From contig JBBPIJ010000001.1 in NCBI GenBank assembly GCA_038040395.1, forward strand, positions 248,001 through 312,000: a stretch of 64,000 nucleotides of DNA, given 5' to 3'. The DNA is from VAXT01 sp038040395. GTDB lineage: Bacteria; Actinomycetota; Thermoleophilia; Gaiellales; Gaiellaceae. The position numbers and the translations under genes are program-made. Positions 24,700 through 33,375 of the stretch are shown in pieces. The notes under the pieces are model-generated. The model was not told the DNA's origin, made no database searches, and saw only the letters and a list, made by a program, of their open reading frames with translations. Position 1 is the stretch's first letter, and each line of letters begins with the position of its first letter.

Positions 24700-26541
24700 T
24701 TAGGGAATTTCGACCGGTGGCGGAGGCGGAAGCGGCGCGAGGTCAGGGTCGAGCGCGGCCGCGGCCTCCTCTTCCGGCGTCAGGATGTAGTCGCTGCCCG
24801 GAACGGTGTTGTCGCCGCCGGCCGCATCTTCCCGTGTGACATCCGAGGCAGCGAGCACGTCGCTCCACGAGACGTCCGACCAGCTTGCGTCGGTCCAGGA
24901 GACATCCGACCAGGAGGCGTCGGTCCAGGAAACGTCCGACCAGGAGGCGTCGCTCCAGGAGGCCGAGTCCCAGGAGGCGCTGTTCTTCGCGAAGTCCGAC
25001 CAGCTGACCGCGTCGAAGACCGGGGTTGTGCCGTCGGTGGTGTCGTCAGGAACGACGAACCGGTTCAGCGCGAGGTTCGGGTTCGGAGCCCGGGGCACGT
25101 TCGCCGACCGATCCGCGTTGATCTCGCCGACTCCGGCGGAGCCAGGCGGCGCCTCCGGGATGAAGCGCGCCTTCTGCATGAGTGCGCCCTTCACCTGGTC
25201 CGGCGTGAACGTCGGGTTCCGGGCGAGGATCTGCGCAGCCGCACCGGCCACGATTGGCGCCGCGAACGACGTGCCGGAGAGCCGCATGTAGCCAGGCCCG
25301 ACCACGTGGTCGGGTCGCTCAAGCGGCAGGGTTGCATTGCCGGGCACGGGCCCGATCACGAACCGGCCCGCCGCCGCGATCTCGGGCTTTCTGAAGCCGT
25401 CCTTCGTGTACCCGTAGGCCGACCAGTCGGCGATGTCGTGCTTCCTGACACCGGCCGAGTTCTCGAGGTCGACTGCGCCGACGGTGATCACGAACGGATC
25501 GTTGCCCGGAGCGAACGGGACGCCGCTCGGGCCGTTTGCGTTGCCGTAGTTGCCGGACGCGACGACGACCGTCACGCCTGAGAACCAGAGCTTCTCCACG
25601 GCGCGGTCCAGCGGATCCCGCGTGAAGTTGCTCGGCGTCGTCGAATGGAGTGACAGGTTCACGACCCGGATGTTGTAGGCCTGGCGGTTCTGGTAGACCC
25701 ACTCGGCAGCCGCGATCACGTCGCTCGTCCTCGCCATGCCATGGTCGTCCATGACGTCGAGCGAGACGAGCTTGGCGGCTGGAGCAGCCCCCGCGTTGTC
25801 GGGCGCACTGCCGGCCGCGATGCCCGCGACGAACGTGCCGTGCCCGCGGCCGTCACCCGGCGAATTGGGCTGGAGCTGGGTGAACACCTTCTCCGCGATG
25901 ACGCGGGCGCCCATGTCGAAGTCGGCCCGGTTCTTGTCGATGCCCGAGTCGATGATGGCGATCGTCGGCGTGGCCGCCCGGTACTTCTCGGTGTCGTTGT
26001 AGAACGGGCGAACGTTCTCGGCGGTCGGCCAGAGGTGCTTCGACGTCGGGACGACAGTCCCGGACAGCGCGACCGAGGCGTCACTCGTGATCGTGAGCCC
26101 TGGATACTTCTTCGCCAGGTTGAGCACCTTGCCGGCCCTCAGCGTGACCGCGACCGAGGATACGAACCCGAACCGATCCTTCACGCGCTCGCGATCCGGC
26201 GACTCGTCCTTCTTCGCCGCATATTCGAACGCCTTTTGCGCATCGCCCACGTCCTCGGAGCTCTGGATGATCATCTTCGTCAGCGCGTGAGGGGTGGTGT
26301 GCGCCTTCGCGAGGAGGACAGGATCGACGTAGGTCGGAGCCTTCTCCTTCGAAGGGTTGCTGTTGACTGCGCCGCCCGCAAGCGGGATCGCCGCAACGAA
26401 GAGCATGCCCAGGATCGCGATGAAGCCTCGTCCGCCCTTGCCCCAGAGAGCATTGGCGCGCGAGTCGCCTCCACGGTTCCCAGTCCCCCAAAGTGCACTC
26501 GAACGAGTCTCTCCGTGAGTGCCGCCGTTATCTCGTGACAT
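24700..26541 (-). CDS. Subtilisin-like (S8) serine protease with Trp-rich pentapeptide tail
   Basis: The 613-residue protein has a catalytic triad Asp198 (IIDSGI), His234 (GRGHGTFVAG) and Ser425 (LSGTSFAAP), with oxyanion Asn331 (VASGNYGN). A hydrophobic helix at 39-58, preceded by a soluble segment with two ALWG boxes, suggests membrane anchoring or export. A propeptide-like region lies at 70-190. After the protease domain, residues 521-562 are an exact 5-residue-period repeat of (A/V)SW(S/T)D with Trp at 524, 529 and so on to 559. A proline-rich end follows. ATG at 26541 has GGGAGAGGG before it. Probably secreted or surface-held; substrate unknown. Confidence 0.92.
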   Translation of the reverse strand: MSRDNGGTHGETRSSALWGTGNRGGDSRANALWGKGGRGFIAILGMLFVAAIPLAGGAVNSNPSKEKAPTYVDPVLLAKAHTTPHALTKMIIQSSEDVGDAQKAFEYAAKKDESPDRERVKDRFGFVSSVAVTLRAGKVLNLAKKYPGLTITSDASVALSGTVVPTSKHLWPTAENVRPFYNDTEKYRAATPTIAIIDSGIDKNRADFDMGARVIAEKVFTQLQPNSPGDGRGHGTFVAGIAAGSAPDNAGAAPAAKLVSLDVMDDHGMARTSDVIAAAEWVYQNRQAYNIRVVNLSLHSTTPSNFTRDPLDRAVEKLWFSGVTVVVASGNYGNANGPSGVPFAPGNDPFVITVGAVDLENSAGVRKHDIADWSAYGYTKDGFRKPEIAAAGRFVIGPVPGNATLPLERPDHVVGPGYMRLSGTSFAAPIVAGAAAQILARNPTFTPDQVKGALMQKARFIPEAPPGSAGVGEINADRSANVPRAPNPNLALNRFVVPDDTTDGTTPVFDAVSWSDFAKNSASWDSASWSDASWSDVSWTDASWSDVSWTDASWSDVSWSDVLAASDVTREDAAGGDNTVPGSDYILTPEEEAAAALDPDLAPLPPPPPVEIP

Positions 26542-26739
26542 GTCCCTCTCCCTTTCCGCGCAATCGGCGCGAAGCCGCAGTTGTGTGCAATCAAAGACCT
26601 GCGATCACCGTAGATTTCGCCCGGGACCGGCTCATCACCCTTTGGGGTACCAGTTGCAAGATCACTCGCACGAGGGATCCGGGCTAGGCAACGCGTTAGG
26701 GGCGAGTGCAGGGCGAAGCAACGTGGGTACGCTGGCGCC

Positions 26740-28116
26740 GTGAGACTCCACCTCCCCTTGCCGCTCGGCCTCGCGGTTGCCCGGGCCTCTGCGCGGGTCT
26801 CGCGGGTCGTCGGCGCGGGTGGAGGCACGACTGTGCCGGGCAAGGTTTTGTCGGCGCTCGATCCCGATGCGCTGGACCGGCTTGCAGAGCGCCTTCCGCT
26901 CGGCTCGGCGCTCATCTCGGCGACCAACGGGAAGACGACAAGCGCAGCGATGACTGCGAAGATCCTCTCGCCCGGACTGCGCCTCGCGCACAACGCGTCG
27001 GGCGCGAATCTCGTCTCCGGGGTCGCCTCCGCCCTCCTCTCGGCCCGCGACGCGGAGCTCGGGCTCTTTGAGGTCGACGAGGCCGCTCTGCCCGAGGTCG
27101 CGCGGCGGCTGAGGCCCCGGTCGGTCTGCCTCGGAAACCTCTTTCGAGACCAGCTCGACCGCTACGGAGAGCTCGAGCACGTCGCGGAGCGCTGGCGGGC
27201 GACGGTTCGCGGGCTGCCTCCGGAGGCCGCGCTCGTGGTGAACGGCGACGATCCCCAGGTCGGCGACCTGTCTCGGGAGCGTCCCGGCTCGCTCGTGTTC
27301 GGGCTCGACGACCCCCGTCACGCCCGGCCGGAGCTCCAGCACGCCGCCGACTCGAAGTGGTGCCTCTCTTGCGGCCGTCCATACGACTATGCGGCCGCTT
27401 ACGTGGGCCACCTCGGCGACTACCGCTGCCCAGTCTGCGGACACGCGCGGCCGCCGCTCGACGTTTCGGCGAGGGACGTGGAGCTGCGCGGGCTCGAGGG
27501 CGTCGATTTCACGCTCGCCGCACCAGCCGGCGAACGTCGTATTCGGCTCGCCGTGCCTGGGCTCTACAACGTGTACAACGCCCTGGCCGCCGCGTCCCTC
27601 GCGCTCACGCTCGGCGCCGAGCTGGACGAGGTTCAGGCGGGCCTGGAGCGGTTCGGCGCGGCGTTCGGTCGCTTCGAGCGCATCGCGGTGGGCGAGCGGA
27701 GCCTCCTCGTTCTGCTGGTAAAGAATCCGGCGGGTGCGAACGAGGCCGTGCGCACTCTCGTCAACGGCGGGGCTCCGAAGCTCGCAGTGCTGGCGCTGAA
27801 CGACGCGATCGCGGACGGACGTGACGTTTCGTGGATCTGGGACGTCGACTGGGAGCCGCTTCTCGCCGGCTTGGAGCGGGTCGTCGTCACAGGAGAGCGT
27901 GCGGCCGAGATGGCTTTGCGGTGCAAATACGGAGGTTTTCCACCAGACGCGATCGAGGTCGTGCCTGAGCTCGATCGCGCGCTCGACCGAGGGCTCGAGC
28001 TCACCTCGGAGGACGGCGAGCTCGTCGTCCTCCCCACGTACACCGCGATGCTCGGCCTGCGCAAGATCGTCTCCGAGCGAGGGTTTGTCCGTCCGTACTG
28101 GGAGCGCGCCGCATGA
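26740..28116 (+). CDS. murT: Lipid II isoglutaminyl synthase, MurT subunit
   Basis: MurT with GatD amidates the alpha-carboxyl of D-glutamate in lipid II, using ATP and ammonia. The 458-residue Mur-ligase-like protein has the ATP loop ATNGKTT (61-67) and the MurT-specific zinc ribbon with C208/C211 (CLSC) and C230/C233 (CPVC). The central ligase segment EVDEAALPEV and the C-terminal DUF1727 domain (GLYNVYNALAAASLAL, then NPAGANE) are present. It starts at the GTG at 26740 and overlaps gatD by four bases. The 198-base gap with the divergent protease gene is AT-richer and probably holds promoters. Confidence 0.95.
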   Translation: MRLHLPLPLGLAVARASARVSRVVGAGGGTTVPGKVLSALDPDALDRLAERLPLGSALISATNGKTTSAAMTAKILSPGLRLAHNASGANLVSGVASALLSARDAELGLFEVDEAALPEVARRLRPRSVCLGNLFRDQLDRYGELEHVAERWRATVRGLPPEAALVVNGDDPQVGDLSRERPGSLVFGLDDPRHARPELQHAADSKWCLSCGRPYDYAAAYVGHLGDYRCPVCGHARPPLDVSARDVELRGLEGVDFTLAAPAGERRIRLAVPGLYNVYNALAAASLALTLGAELDEVQAGLERFGAAFGRFERIAVGERSLLVLLVKNPAGANEAVRTLVNGGAPKLAVLALNDAIADGRDVSWIWDVDWEPLLAGLERVVVTGERAAEMALRCKYGGFPPDAIEVVPELDRALDRGLELTSEDGELVVLPTYTAMLGLRKIVSERGFVRPYWERAA

Positions 28117-28862
28117 CCGAGATCCGGGTCGCGCACCTGTATCCGGAGTACCTGAACATCTATGCGGATCGCGGCAACATCGCCGTTTTCGCGAACCGAG
28201 CAGCCTGGCGCGGGATCGGGCTCGTGGTGGAACCAGTCAGCGTCGGCGACGAGCTCCGACCGGGCGCACACGATCTGCTCTACGTGGGCGGCGGGCAGGA
28301 TCGCGAGCAGGCGCTGATCGCACCCGACCTCGCCGCGAAGGGCGACGCGATCCGTGAGGCGGTGGGCGGCGGCGCGGCCGTCCTCGCCGTCTGCGGGGGA
28401 TATCAGCTGCTGGGGCGCTTCTATCGCGACCGTGCGGGGGCTGAGTTGCCGGGCGCCGGGCTGTTCCCCCTCCACACGATCGCCGGCGAGCAGCGGCTGA
28501 TCGGCGATTGCCTGCTCGAATGCGAGCTCGAGCCCGGCGCGAAGAGGACGCTGGCCGGCTTCGAGAACCACGCAGGGCTCACGCGGCTCGAGGCCGGCGC
28601 CGAGCCCCTGGGTCGCGTGGTCGCAGGCTTCGGCAACGATGGGGCGAGCGGATTCGAAGGTTGCCGTGTGGGGAGCGCGGTCGGCACGTATCTGCATGGG
28701 CCGCTGCTTCCGCGGAATCCCTGGCTCGCGGACTGGCTCCTCGCCCGAGCTCTCGAGCACCGTGGAGAAGCTCCCGACCTGGTGGAGCTTCCCGACGGCC
28801 TCGAGCAAGAAGCACATCTCGTTTCAGCGGCGCGGGCCAGATCGCGCGGCGGCCGCTTCTAG
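28113..28862 (+). CDS. gatD: Lipid II isoglutaminyl synthase, glutamine amidotransferase subunit GatD
   Basis: GatD is the class I-like glutaminase that feeds ammonia to MurT. The 249-residue protein has the CobB/CobQ-type fold with the nucleophile Cys in AVCGGYQLLG (about residue 94) and the catalytic His in GTYLHGPLLPRNP (about residue 194). The opening HLYPEYLNIYADRGN is characteristic. It is coupled to murT through ATGA. Its stop lies in a short tandem duplication of TAGCAGCCCC (28860-28902). Confidence 0.95.
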   Translation: MTEIRVAHLYPEYLNIYADRGNIAVFANRAAWRGIGLVVEPVSVGDELRPGAHDLLYVGGGQDREQALIAPDLAAKGDAIREAVGGGAAVLAVCGGYQLLGRFYRDRAGAELPGAGLFPLHTIAGEQRLIGDCLLECELEPGAKRTLAGFENHAGLTRLEAGAEPLGRVVAGFGNDGASGFEGCRVGSAVGTYLHGPLLPRNPWLADWLLARALEHRGEAPDLVELPDGLEQEAHLVSAARARSRGGRF

Positions 28863-28987
28863 CAGCCCCTTCGCGTCGCCTAGCAGCCCCTCGCGCTTCG
28901 CCCAACTGGCCCCCGGCACCTCGTCTCTTCTCCGGCTCCGGCTTTGCGTCTAGTACACGCGCGAGAGGGGCCATCCGCGACCCACCG

Positions 28988-29047
28988 CCCGATTTTCATC
29001 GTATCGGGGAGATTTGCGCGTGTCTGCCAGAAGCGCGCCGAAAATGC
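28988..29047 (+). repeat. Dispersed stem-loop repeat, copy B
   Basis: CCCGAT (28988-28993) / ATCGGG (29003-29008) forms the stem. GCGCGTGTCTG follows at 29016-29026, then AAATGC at 29042-29047, matching copy A at 10369-10428 in order and nearly in spacing. It lies in the 206-base gap between gatD (+) and the nudix gene (-), which holds no gene. Confidence 0.65.
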
Positions 29048-29068
29048 CGCACGAGCCTCTGGGAGGCT

Positions 29069-29527
29069 CTACGGGGCCCAGAGAGCGCCGAGGTAGACCA
29101 CGGGGTCACCCGGGCGCCAGCGGGCCAGGAAACGCTGAATGGGCGGATGGAGCACGATCTCGTCGAGCTCGCTCACGTCGAACAGCCGGTGGCCCCGAAC
29201 CGCCGCGTCCTTCGACGTCACGGCCTCGAGCGAGCGGCCCTCGAGGTCACCGGAGAAGATGATGTGGACGACGTGCTTCGCGGCGAAGCTCCGCACAGGT
29301 GCGATCGAGTCGACGATCGCCACCGGGCCCTCGACCGGGATCTCGTCGGAGACCCCGACCTCCTCGGCAAGCTCGCGATGGAGGGCTCGGACGAGGCTCT
29401 CCCCCGAGTTGACCCCGCCGCCTGGGAGTAACCAGTACTCGCGCTCGGCCTTCTCGTGCCGGCACAGGAGGATGCGCCCGCCCCAGCGCAGGATCGCTGA
29501 GACGCGAATACGGGGCTCGGTGGCCAT
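29069..29527 (-). CDS. Nudix hydrolase
   Basis: The 152-residue protein carries a complete Nudix box, G-x5-E-x7-REL-x-EE-x-GV (GGGVNSGESLVRALHRELAE, then EVGV) at residues about 35-58. It hydrolyses a nucleoside diphosphate linked to another group; the substrate cannot be told from sequence. It is the last gene of the hflX-dut-nudix set, overlapping dut by one base. A house-cleaning role next to dUTPase is reasonable inference. Confidence 0.88.
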   Translation of the reverse strand: MATEPRIRVSAILRWGGRILLCRHEKAEREYWLLPGGGVNSGESLVRALHRELAEEVGVSDEIPVEGPVAIVDSIAPVRSFAAKHVVHIIFSGDLEGRSLEAVTSKDAAVRGHRLFDVSELDEIVLHPPIQRFLARWRPGDPVVYLGALWAP

Positions 29528-29961
29528 CAGACCTTCGAGGAGCCGAAGCCGCGCACTCCCCGCTCGCTCGCGGGAAGCTCGTCGACCTCCGTCGGCTCGA
29601 CCTCGGCGATCGGGACCACGACGAGCTGGGCGATGCGCATCCCGGGCTCGACGAGAAAGGGAGTTTCGAGATCGGTGTTGTGAAGCACGATGCGCAGCTC
29701 CCCGCGGTAGCCCGAATCGACGAGCCCTGGCGTATTGACGATCGTGATCCCGTGCTTCGCGGCCAGGCCTGACCTGGGTTGAACGAATCCGGCATAGCCC
29801 TCCGGGATGGCGACGGCGAGGCCGGTGCCGACCACGGCGCGCTCACCGGGGCCGAGCTCGACCCCCTCGCAGGCGGCCAGGTCGAGCCCCGCGTCTCCCG
29901 GGTACGCCTGGCTCGGGACGACTGCCCCGTCGCGCAGCCGCTGGATGGGCAGGTCGGTCAT
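29527..29961 (-). CDS. dut: dUTP diphosphatase (trimeric dUTPase)
   Basis: Dut splits dUTP to dUMP and diphosphate, keeping uracil out of DNA. The 144-residue protein has the conserved motifs of trimeric dUTPases: AYPGDAGLDLAA, QPRSGLAAKHGI, NTPGLVDSGYRGEL, and the C-terminal RGVRGFGSS arm. Length is typical. It overlaps hflX by four bases and the nudix gene by one. Confidence 0.96.
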   Translation of the reverse strand: MTDLPIQRLRDGAVVPSQAYPGDAGLDLAACEGVELGPGERAVVGTGLAVAIPEGYAGFVQPRSGLAAKHGITIVNTPGLVDSGYRGELRIVLHNTDLETPFLVEPGMRIAQLVVVPIAEVEPTEVDELPASERGVRGFGSSKV

Positions 29962-31289
29962 CGTCGCGTGCCTTCGGAGGCTTCCTCTTCCTCTGCAACG
30001 AGGAAGGGTGCGAATCGACGCAGGTCGGCGTACCCGAGCCGTGCGCGCACGAAGACTCCTTCAGGCTTGTCGACCCGCTCGTCGATCGGCGCTCCGAGCT
30101 CGTAGAGCTCTGCCAGCTTGCCCCCGTCCTCGTAGGGCAGCAGCAGCCGCACCGACTCGAAGCGCTCGGCGAAATGGGCGGCGATCGCGGCCTGGAGCTT
30201 CTCGAAGCCTTCGCCCGTCCGCGAGGAGACCCGCGGTGCTCCCGGAAAGCGGTTCGCGAGCCGACGGCGCCCCAGCGGGTCGACCAGGTCGATCTTGGTC
30301 AGGACGATCATCACCGGCAGCTCGTCGGCGCCGATCTCCGTGAGCACCGACTCCACGGCTTTCGTCATCGCCTCCAACTGATCCTCCGAGACCGAGGCGT
30401 CGACGACGTGGAGGACGAGGTCGGCCCTGAGCGTCTCCTCGAGCGTGGCGGCAAATCCCTCGACGAGGTTGTGCGGCAGGCGACGGATGAACCCGACGGT
30501 GTCGGTGACGAGGTACCGGCGACCGTCGTGCTCGAAGCCCCGCGTCGTCGGATCGAGCGTCTCGAAGAGGCGGTCGTTGACGGACACGCCTGCGTCCGTG
30601 AGGCGGTTGAGGAGCGTCGATTTGCCGACGTTCGTGTACCCGGCGAGCGCGACGGTGGGGACTTCCGAGCGCTCGCGCTGCTTCCGCCGCGTGGCGCGAT
30701 GCCGGCTCACCTCTTTCAGCCGCCGCCGGAGGAGGGTGATGCGCCGTCCGGCGAGGCGCCGGTCGGTCTCGAGCTGCGATTCGCCGGGCCCGCGCGTTCC
30801 GACCCCACCGCCGACCGCGCCCAAGCCGCCTCCGAGGCGCTCGAGGTGCTGCCAGAGGCCCCGCATGCGGGGGAGGTTGTACTCGAGCTGCGCGAGCTCG
30901 ACCTGGAGCTTCCCCTCGGCGCTCCGGGCATGCTGGGCGAAGATGTCGAGGATCAGTTGCGTGCGGTCGACGACCCGTGCCGACAGGGCATCCTCGAGCT
31001 GGCGCTGCTGGCCGGGGTTCAACTCGTCGTCGACGAGGAGCGACTCAGCGCGTGTGTCCGCGAACTGTGCCTTGAGCTCCCTCAGCTTTCCCTTCCCGAC
31101 GTAGGTGCGCTCGTCGGGGCGCGCCCGCCGCTGGACGAGCTCGCCCACCGGCTCGACGCCCGCGGCACGCGAGAGCTCACGGAGCTCGTCGAGCTCGTCC
31201 TCTTCATCTGCACCAGGAGCCAGCACGGCGACGATGAATCCTCGCTCGGGCTCCACGCCCGGGGCGGGATCCGTCTGGCGTCGTGTCAC
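29958..31289 (-). CDS. hflX: GTPase HflX
   Basis: HflX is a ribosome-associated GTPase that splits stalled or stressed 70S ribosomes. The 443-residue protein has the N-terminal HflX domain with PDERTYVGKGKL, a glycine-rich linker GGGLGAVGGGVGTRGPGESQ, and the G domain with GYTNVGKST (G1), DTVGFIRRLPHNLVEGF (G3 region) and LTKIDL (G4). GTG start, overlapping the aminotransferase gene by four bases. Confidence 0.96.
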   Translation of the reverse strand: MTRRQTDPAPGVEPERGFIVAVLAPGADEEDELDELRELSRAAGVEPVGELVQRRARPDERTYVGKGKLRELKAQFADTRAESLLVDDELNPGQQRQLEDALSARVVDRTQLILDIFAQHARSAEGKLQVELAQLEYNLPRMRGLWQHLERLGGGLGAVGGGVGTRGPGESQLETDRRLAGRRITLLRRRLKEVSRHRATRRKQRERSEVPTVALAGYTNVGKSTLLNRLTDAGVSVNDRLFETLDPTTRGFEHDGRRYLVTDTVGFIRRLPHNLVEGFAATLEETLRADLVLHVVDASVSEDQLEAMTKAVESVLTEIGADELPVMIVLTKIDLVDPLGRRRLANRFPGAPRVSSRTGEGFEKLQAAIAAHFAERFESVRLLLPYEDGGKLAELYELGAPIDERVDKPEGVFVRARLGYADLRRFAPFLVAEEEEASEGTRR

Positions 31290-32443
31290 GTCTGAATTAT
31301 GACCAGCGACTCCGTGATCCGGCCGATCGCCTCCTCGAGACGCGAGTCCGGGACGGTCAGGGAGAGGCGAACATAGCCCTCGCCGCTCGGGCCGTACGCA
31401 TCTCCCGGCGAGACGAGCACCGATGCCTGCTCGAGCACGAGCTCGGTGAACGAGGCCGATGTGTGGCCCTCGGGCACGCAGACCCAGAAGTACGGAGTTG
31501 CCCGCGGGGGTGTGAACTCGAGACCGATCGCCTCGAGCCCCTGCGCCAGGAGATCGCGGCGGCGGGCGTACACCTCCGAAATCTCCTGGGGGAACTCGCG
31601 GGCATGAGTGAGCGCGACCGCTGCGGCGTGCTGAACGGCCCCGGACATCCCCGAATCGAGATTCGTCTTCAGCCGGCGATAGGCATCGACGAGCTCCCGG
31701 TTGCCCGCGACGAGCCCTGCACGCCAGCCGGTCATGTTCCAGCCCTTCGAGAGGGAAAAGATCTCGACGCCGACGTCCTTGGCGCCCGGCGTCTCGAGGA
31801 AGCTCGGGGGGCGATAGCCGTCGAAGGCGACCTCGGAGTACGCGTTGTCGTGGACGACGATGAGGTTGCGCTCCCGCGCGAGCTCGACGACGTGCCCGAA
31901 GAAGTCGAGGTCGGCCGTCGCGCCGGTGGGGTTGTTCGGATAGTTGAGATAGAGGAGCTTCGCCTCGGGCGCGTCCTCGAGCTCGGGCAGGAAGCCGTTC
32001 TCCTCCCGTAGAGGAAGGTAGTGGACCGTTGCCCCCGCGAAGACGGGGCCGGAGGTATACGGCGGATACCCGGGGTCCGGAGCAAGGCAGACGTCGCCAG
32101 GGTCGAGGCAGGCTAGGGCGATGTGGCCCACGCCCTCCTTCCCGCCGAGCACGGGGATCACCTCACCCTCCGGATCGAGGTCGACGCCGAAGCGATCGCG
32201 GTAGAAGCTCGTGGCAGCGGCGCGGAACTCTTCGGTGCCGTGGTTCGTCGGGTACTGGTGCGTTCGTGGGTCGCGGGCAGACTCGGCGAGCGCCTCGATG
32301 ACGACTGGCGGCGTCGGAAGGTCGGGGTCGCCGATACCGAGGCTGATCACGTCGATGCCTGCTCGCTCGGCCTCGGCGACCTTGCGCTCGAGCTCCGCGA
32401 AGAGGTACGGCGGAACGGCGTCGAGCCGCTTGGCGAATCTCAT
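31286..32443 (-). CDS. dapL: PLP aminotransferase, probable LL-diaminopimelate aminotransferase (DapL type)
   Basis: This 385-residue fold-type I aminotransferase has GIGDPDLPTP near the start, NYPNNPTGA, and the PLP lysine in SLSKGWNMTGWR (about residue 235). Placed between dapF and hflX, and with dapA and dapB elsewhere in the window, it most likely makes LL-diaminopimelate directly from tetrahydrodipicolinate. No dapD, dapC or dapE is seen here. Related enzymes with the same look act on aspartate or alanine, so the specificity is inferred. Confidence 0.8.
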   Translation of the reverse strand: MRFAKRLDAVPPYLFAELERKVAEAERAGIDVISLGIGDPDLPTPPVVIEALAESARDPRTHQYPTNHGTEEFRAAATSFYRDRFGVDLDPEGEVIPVLGGKEGVGHIALACLDPGDVCLAPDPGYPPYTSGPVFAGATVHYLPLREENGFLPELEDAPEAKLLYLNYPNNPTGATADLDFFGHVVELARERNLIVVHDNAYSEVAFDGYRPPSFLETPGAKDVGVEIFSLSKGWNMTGWRAGLVAGNRELVDAYRRLKTNLDSGMSGAVQHAAAVALTHAREFPQEISEVYARRRDLLAQGLEAIGLEFTPPRATPYFWVCVPEGHTSASFTELVLEQASVLVSPGDAYGPSGEGYVRLSLTVPDSRLEEAIGRITESLVIIQT

Positions 32444-33375
32444 AGTTCCCTTGCCTCACGTTCCTGGGCGGCCGGTGGCGGTGCGGTGACGGAGGGAACA
32501 GTGCTTTGCACGGGCCCGGAAGGCACCGTGCCGCCACCGGCCGCAGGCGGCGGCGAAGCCGGGCTTTGCCCGGCGGGAGCCCCGCCGGCCAGGGACGTGA
32601 GGAGCTCCTCGGAGAGCTCGAGCCGGCATATCTCCTCCGCCGGGCCTACCAGGCGCGCGTTCATCGCCTCGTCGATCGTGACGACGAGGTCACCGCCCGC
32701 GAGGTGGACCGTGACGGGGCTCTCACACCACCCGTGACGCACCGCAGCGCCGGCGACCGCGACGGCGCTCGTTCCCGAGGAGAGGGTCTCCCCCGCTCCC
32801 CGCTCCCAGACGCCGACCGTGACGTCGTTCGCCCCGTTCACTCGCACGAGCTGCACGTTCGTCCGCTCCGGGAAACGCTCGTGGCGCTCGACGAGCGGGC
32901 CCAGGCGCAGCAATTCCTCTCGATCCGGCTCGCGCCGGATCACTGCGTGTGGGTTCCCGACCGACACGGGAATGAGCTCGACAGGCTCACCTTCGACGTC
33001 GATCGTCTCGGGCTCCCCCACCTCGACTGCGCCCATGTCCGTTTCGACCTGCTTGCCCTCGCGCATCTCGGCGACGACCTCGCGCGGGCCGACCGAGATT
33101 CGCACCGTGCCCGCGCCGCTTCGCCGTGCCAGCCAGCGCGCAGCGATCCTCGTGCCGTTCCCGGAGAGCTCGGCGGTCGATCCGTCGGGATTCCAGATCA
33201 CGACCTCGGCAGCGTCACCGTTCGCCGACGTGACCTCGACGATCCCGTCCGAGCCGACGCCGAAGTGGTAGTCGCAGATCTTCTTGACCCGCTCGGGCGT
33301 CAGCGGGAAGGCAAGCTCAGCCCGCTCGACCAGCAGGTAATCGTTGCCGAGCCCGTGCCACTTCGAGAATTGCAT
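32440..33375 (-). CDS. dapF: Diaminopimelate epimerase homologue with both catalytic Cys replaced by Ser
   Basis: DapF interconverts LL- and meso-diaminopimelate with two cysteines acting as base and acid. The protein from ATG 33375 (311 residues) is clearly DapF-like: MQFSKWHGLGNDY, FGVGSDGI, VSVGNPHAV, ERGAGET. But the two catalytic motifs read LSGNGTR (Ser71) and LSSGTSA (Ser200), where typical enzymes have CGNG and SCGTG. The substitutions are read directly from the DNA. Residues 262-311 are a Pro/Ala/Gly-rich tail coded by palindromic repeats. It overlaps miaA by 59 bases and dapL by four. Confidence 0.82.
   Translation of the reverse strand: MQFSKWHGLGNDYLLVERAELAFPLTPERVKKICDYHFGVGSDGIVEVTSANGDAAEVVIWNPDGSTAELSGNGTRIAARWLARRSGAGTVRISVGPREVVAEMREGKQVETDMGAVEVGEPETIDVEGEPVELIPVSVGNPHAVIRREPDREELLRLGPLVERHERFPERTNVQLVRVNGANDVTVGVWERGAGETLSSGTSAVAVAGAAVRHGWCESPVTVHLAGGDLVVTIDEAMNARLVGPAEEICRLELSEELLTSLAGGAPAGQSPASPPPAAGGGTVPSGPVQSTVPSVTAPPPAAQEREAREL
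32471..32586. repeat. Cluster of palindromes coding the DapF C-terminal tail
   Basis: GCCGGTGGCGG-type 18-mers at 32471-32488 and 32524-32541 form an inverted repeat (16 of 18), enclosing GTGC/GCAC. GCCGGGC/GCCCGGC (32558-32574, TTT loop) and GGCGGG/CCCGCC (32572-32586) follow. The GCCGG-AAA/TTT-CCGGC form resembles a palindrome in the element at 3488-3500. It looks like a REP-type insertion that stayed in frame. Confidence 0.7.

Noticed and set aside
22300..25581. 1093-codon plus-strand ORF antisense to the GGDEF and protease genes
   Set aside because: Low-complexity Arg/Glu/Asp/Gly composition typical of shadow frames, and it spans two recognised genes on the other strand.
26542..26739. 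ydaO (c-di-AMP) or other riboswitch in the leader of the S8 protease gene
   Set aside because: The leader has small hairpins such as ACCC-CAAA-GGGT and a GGGCGAAATC stretch, but none of the conserved ydaO blocks can be placed.
28860..28902. TAGCAGCCCC tandem as a CRISPR-like or VNTR array
   Set aside because: Only two copies of about 20 bases; too short to call an array. No CRISPR repeats or cas genes were seen anywhere in the window.
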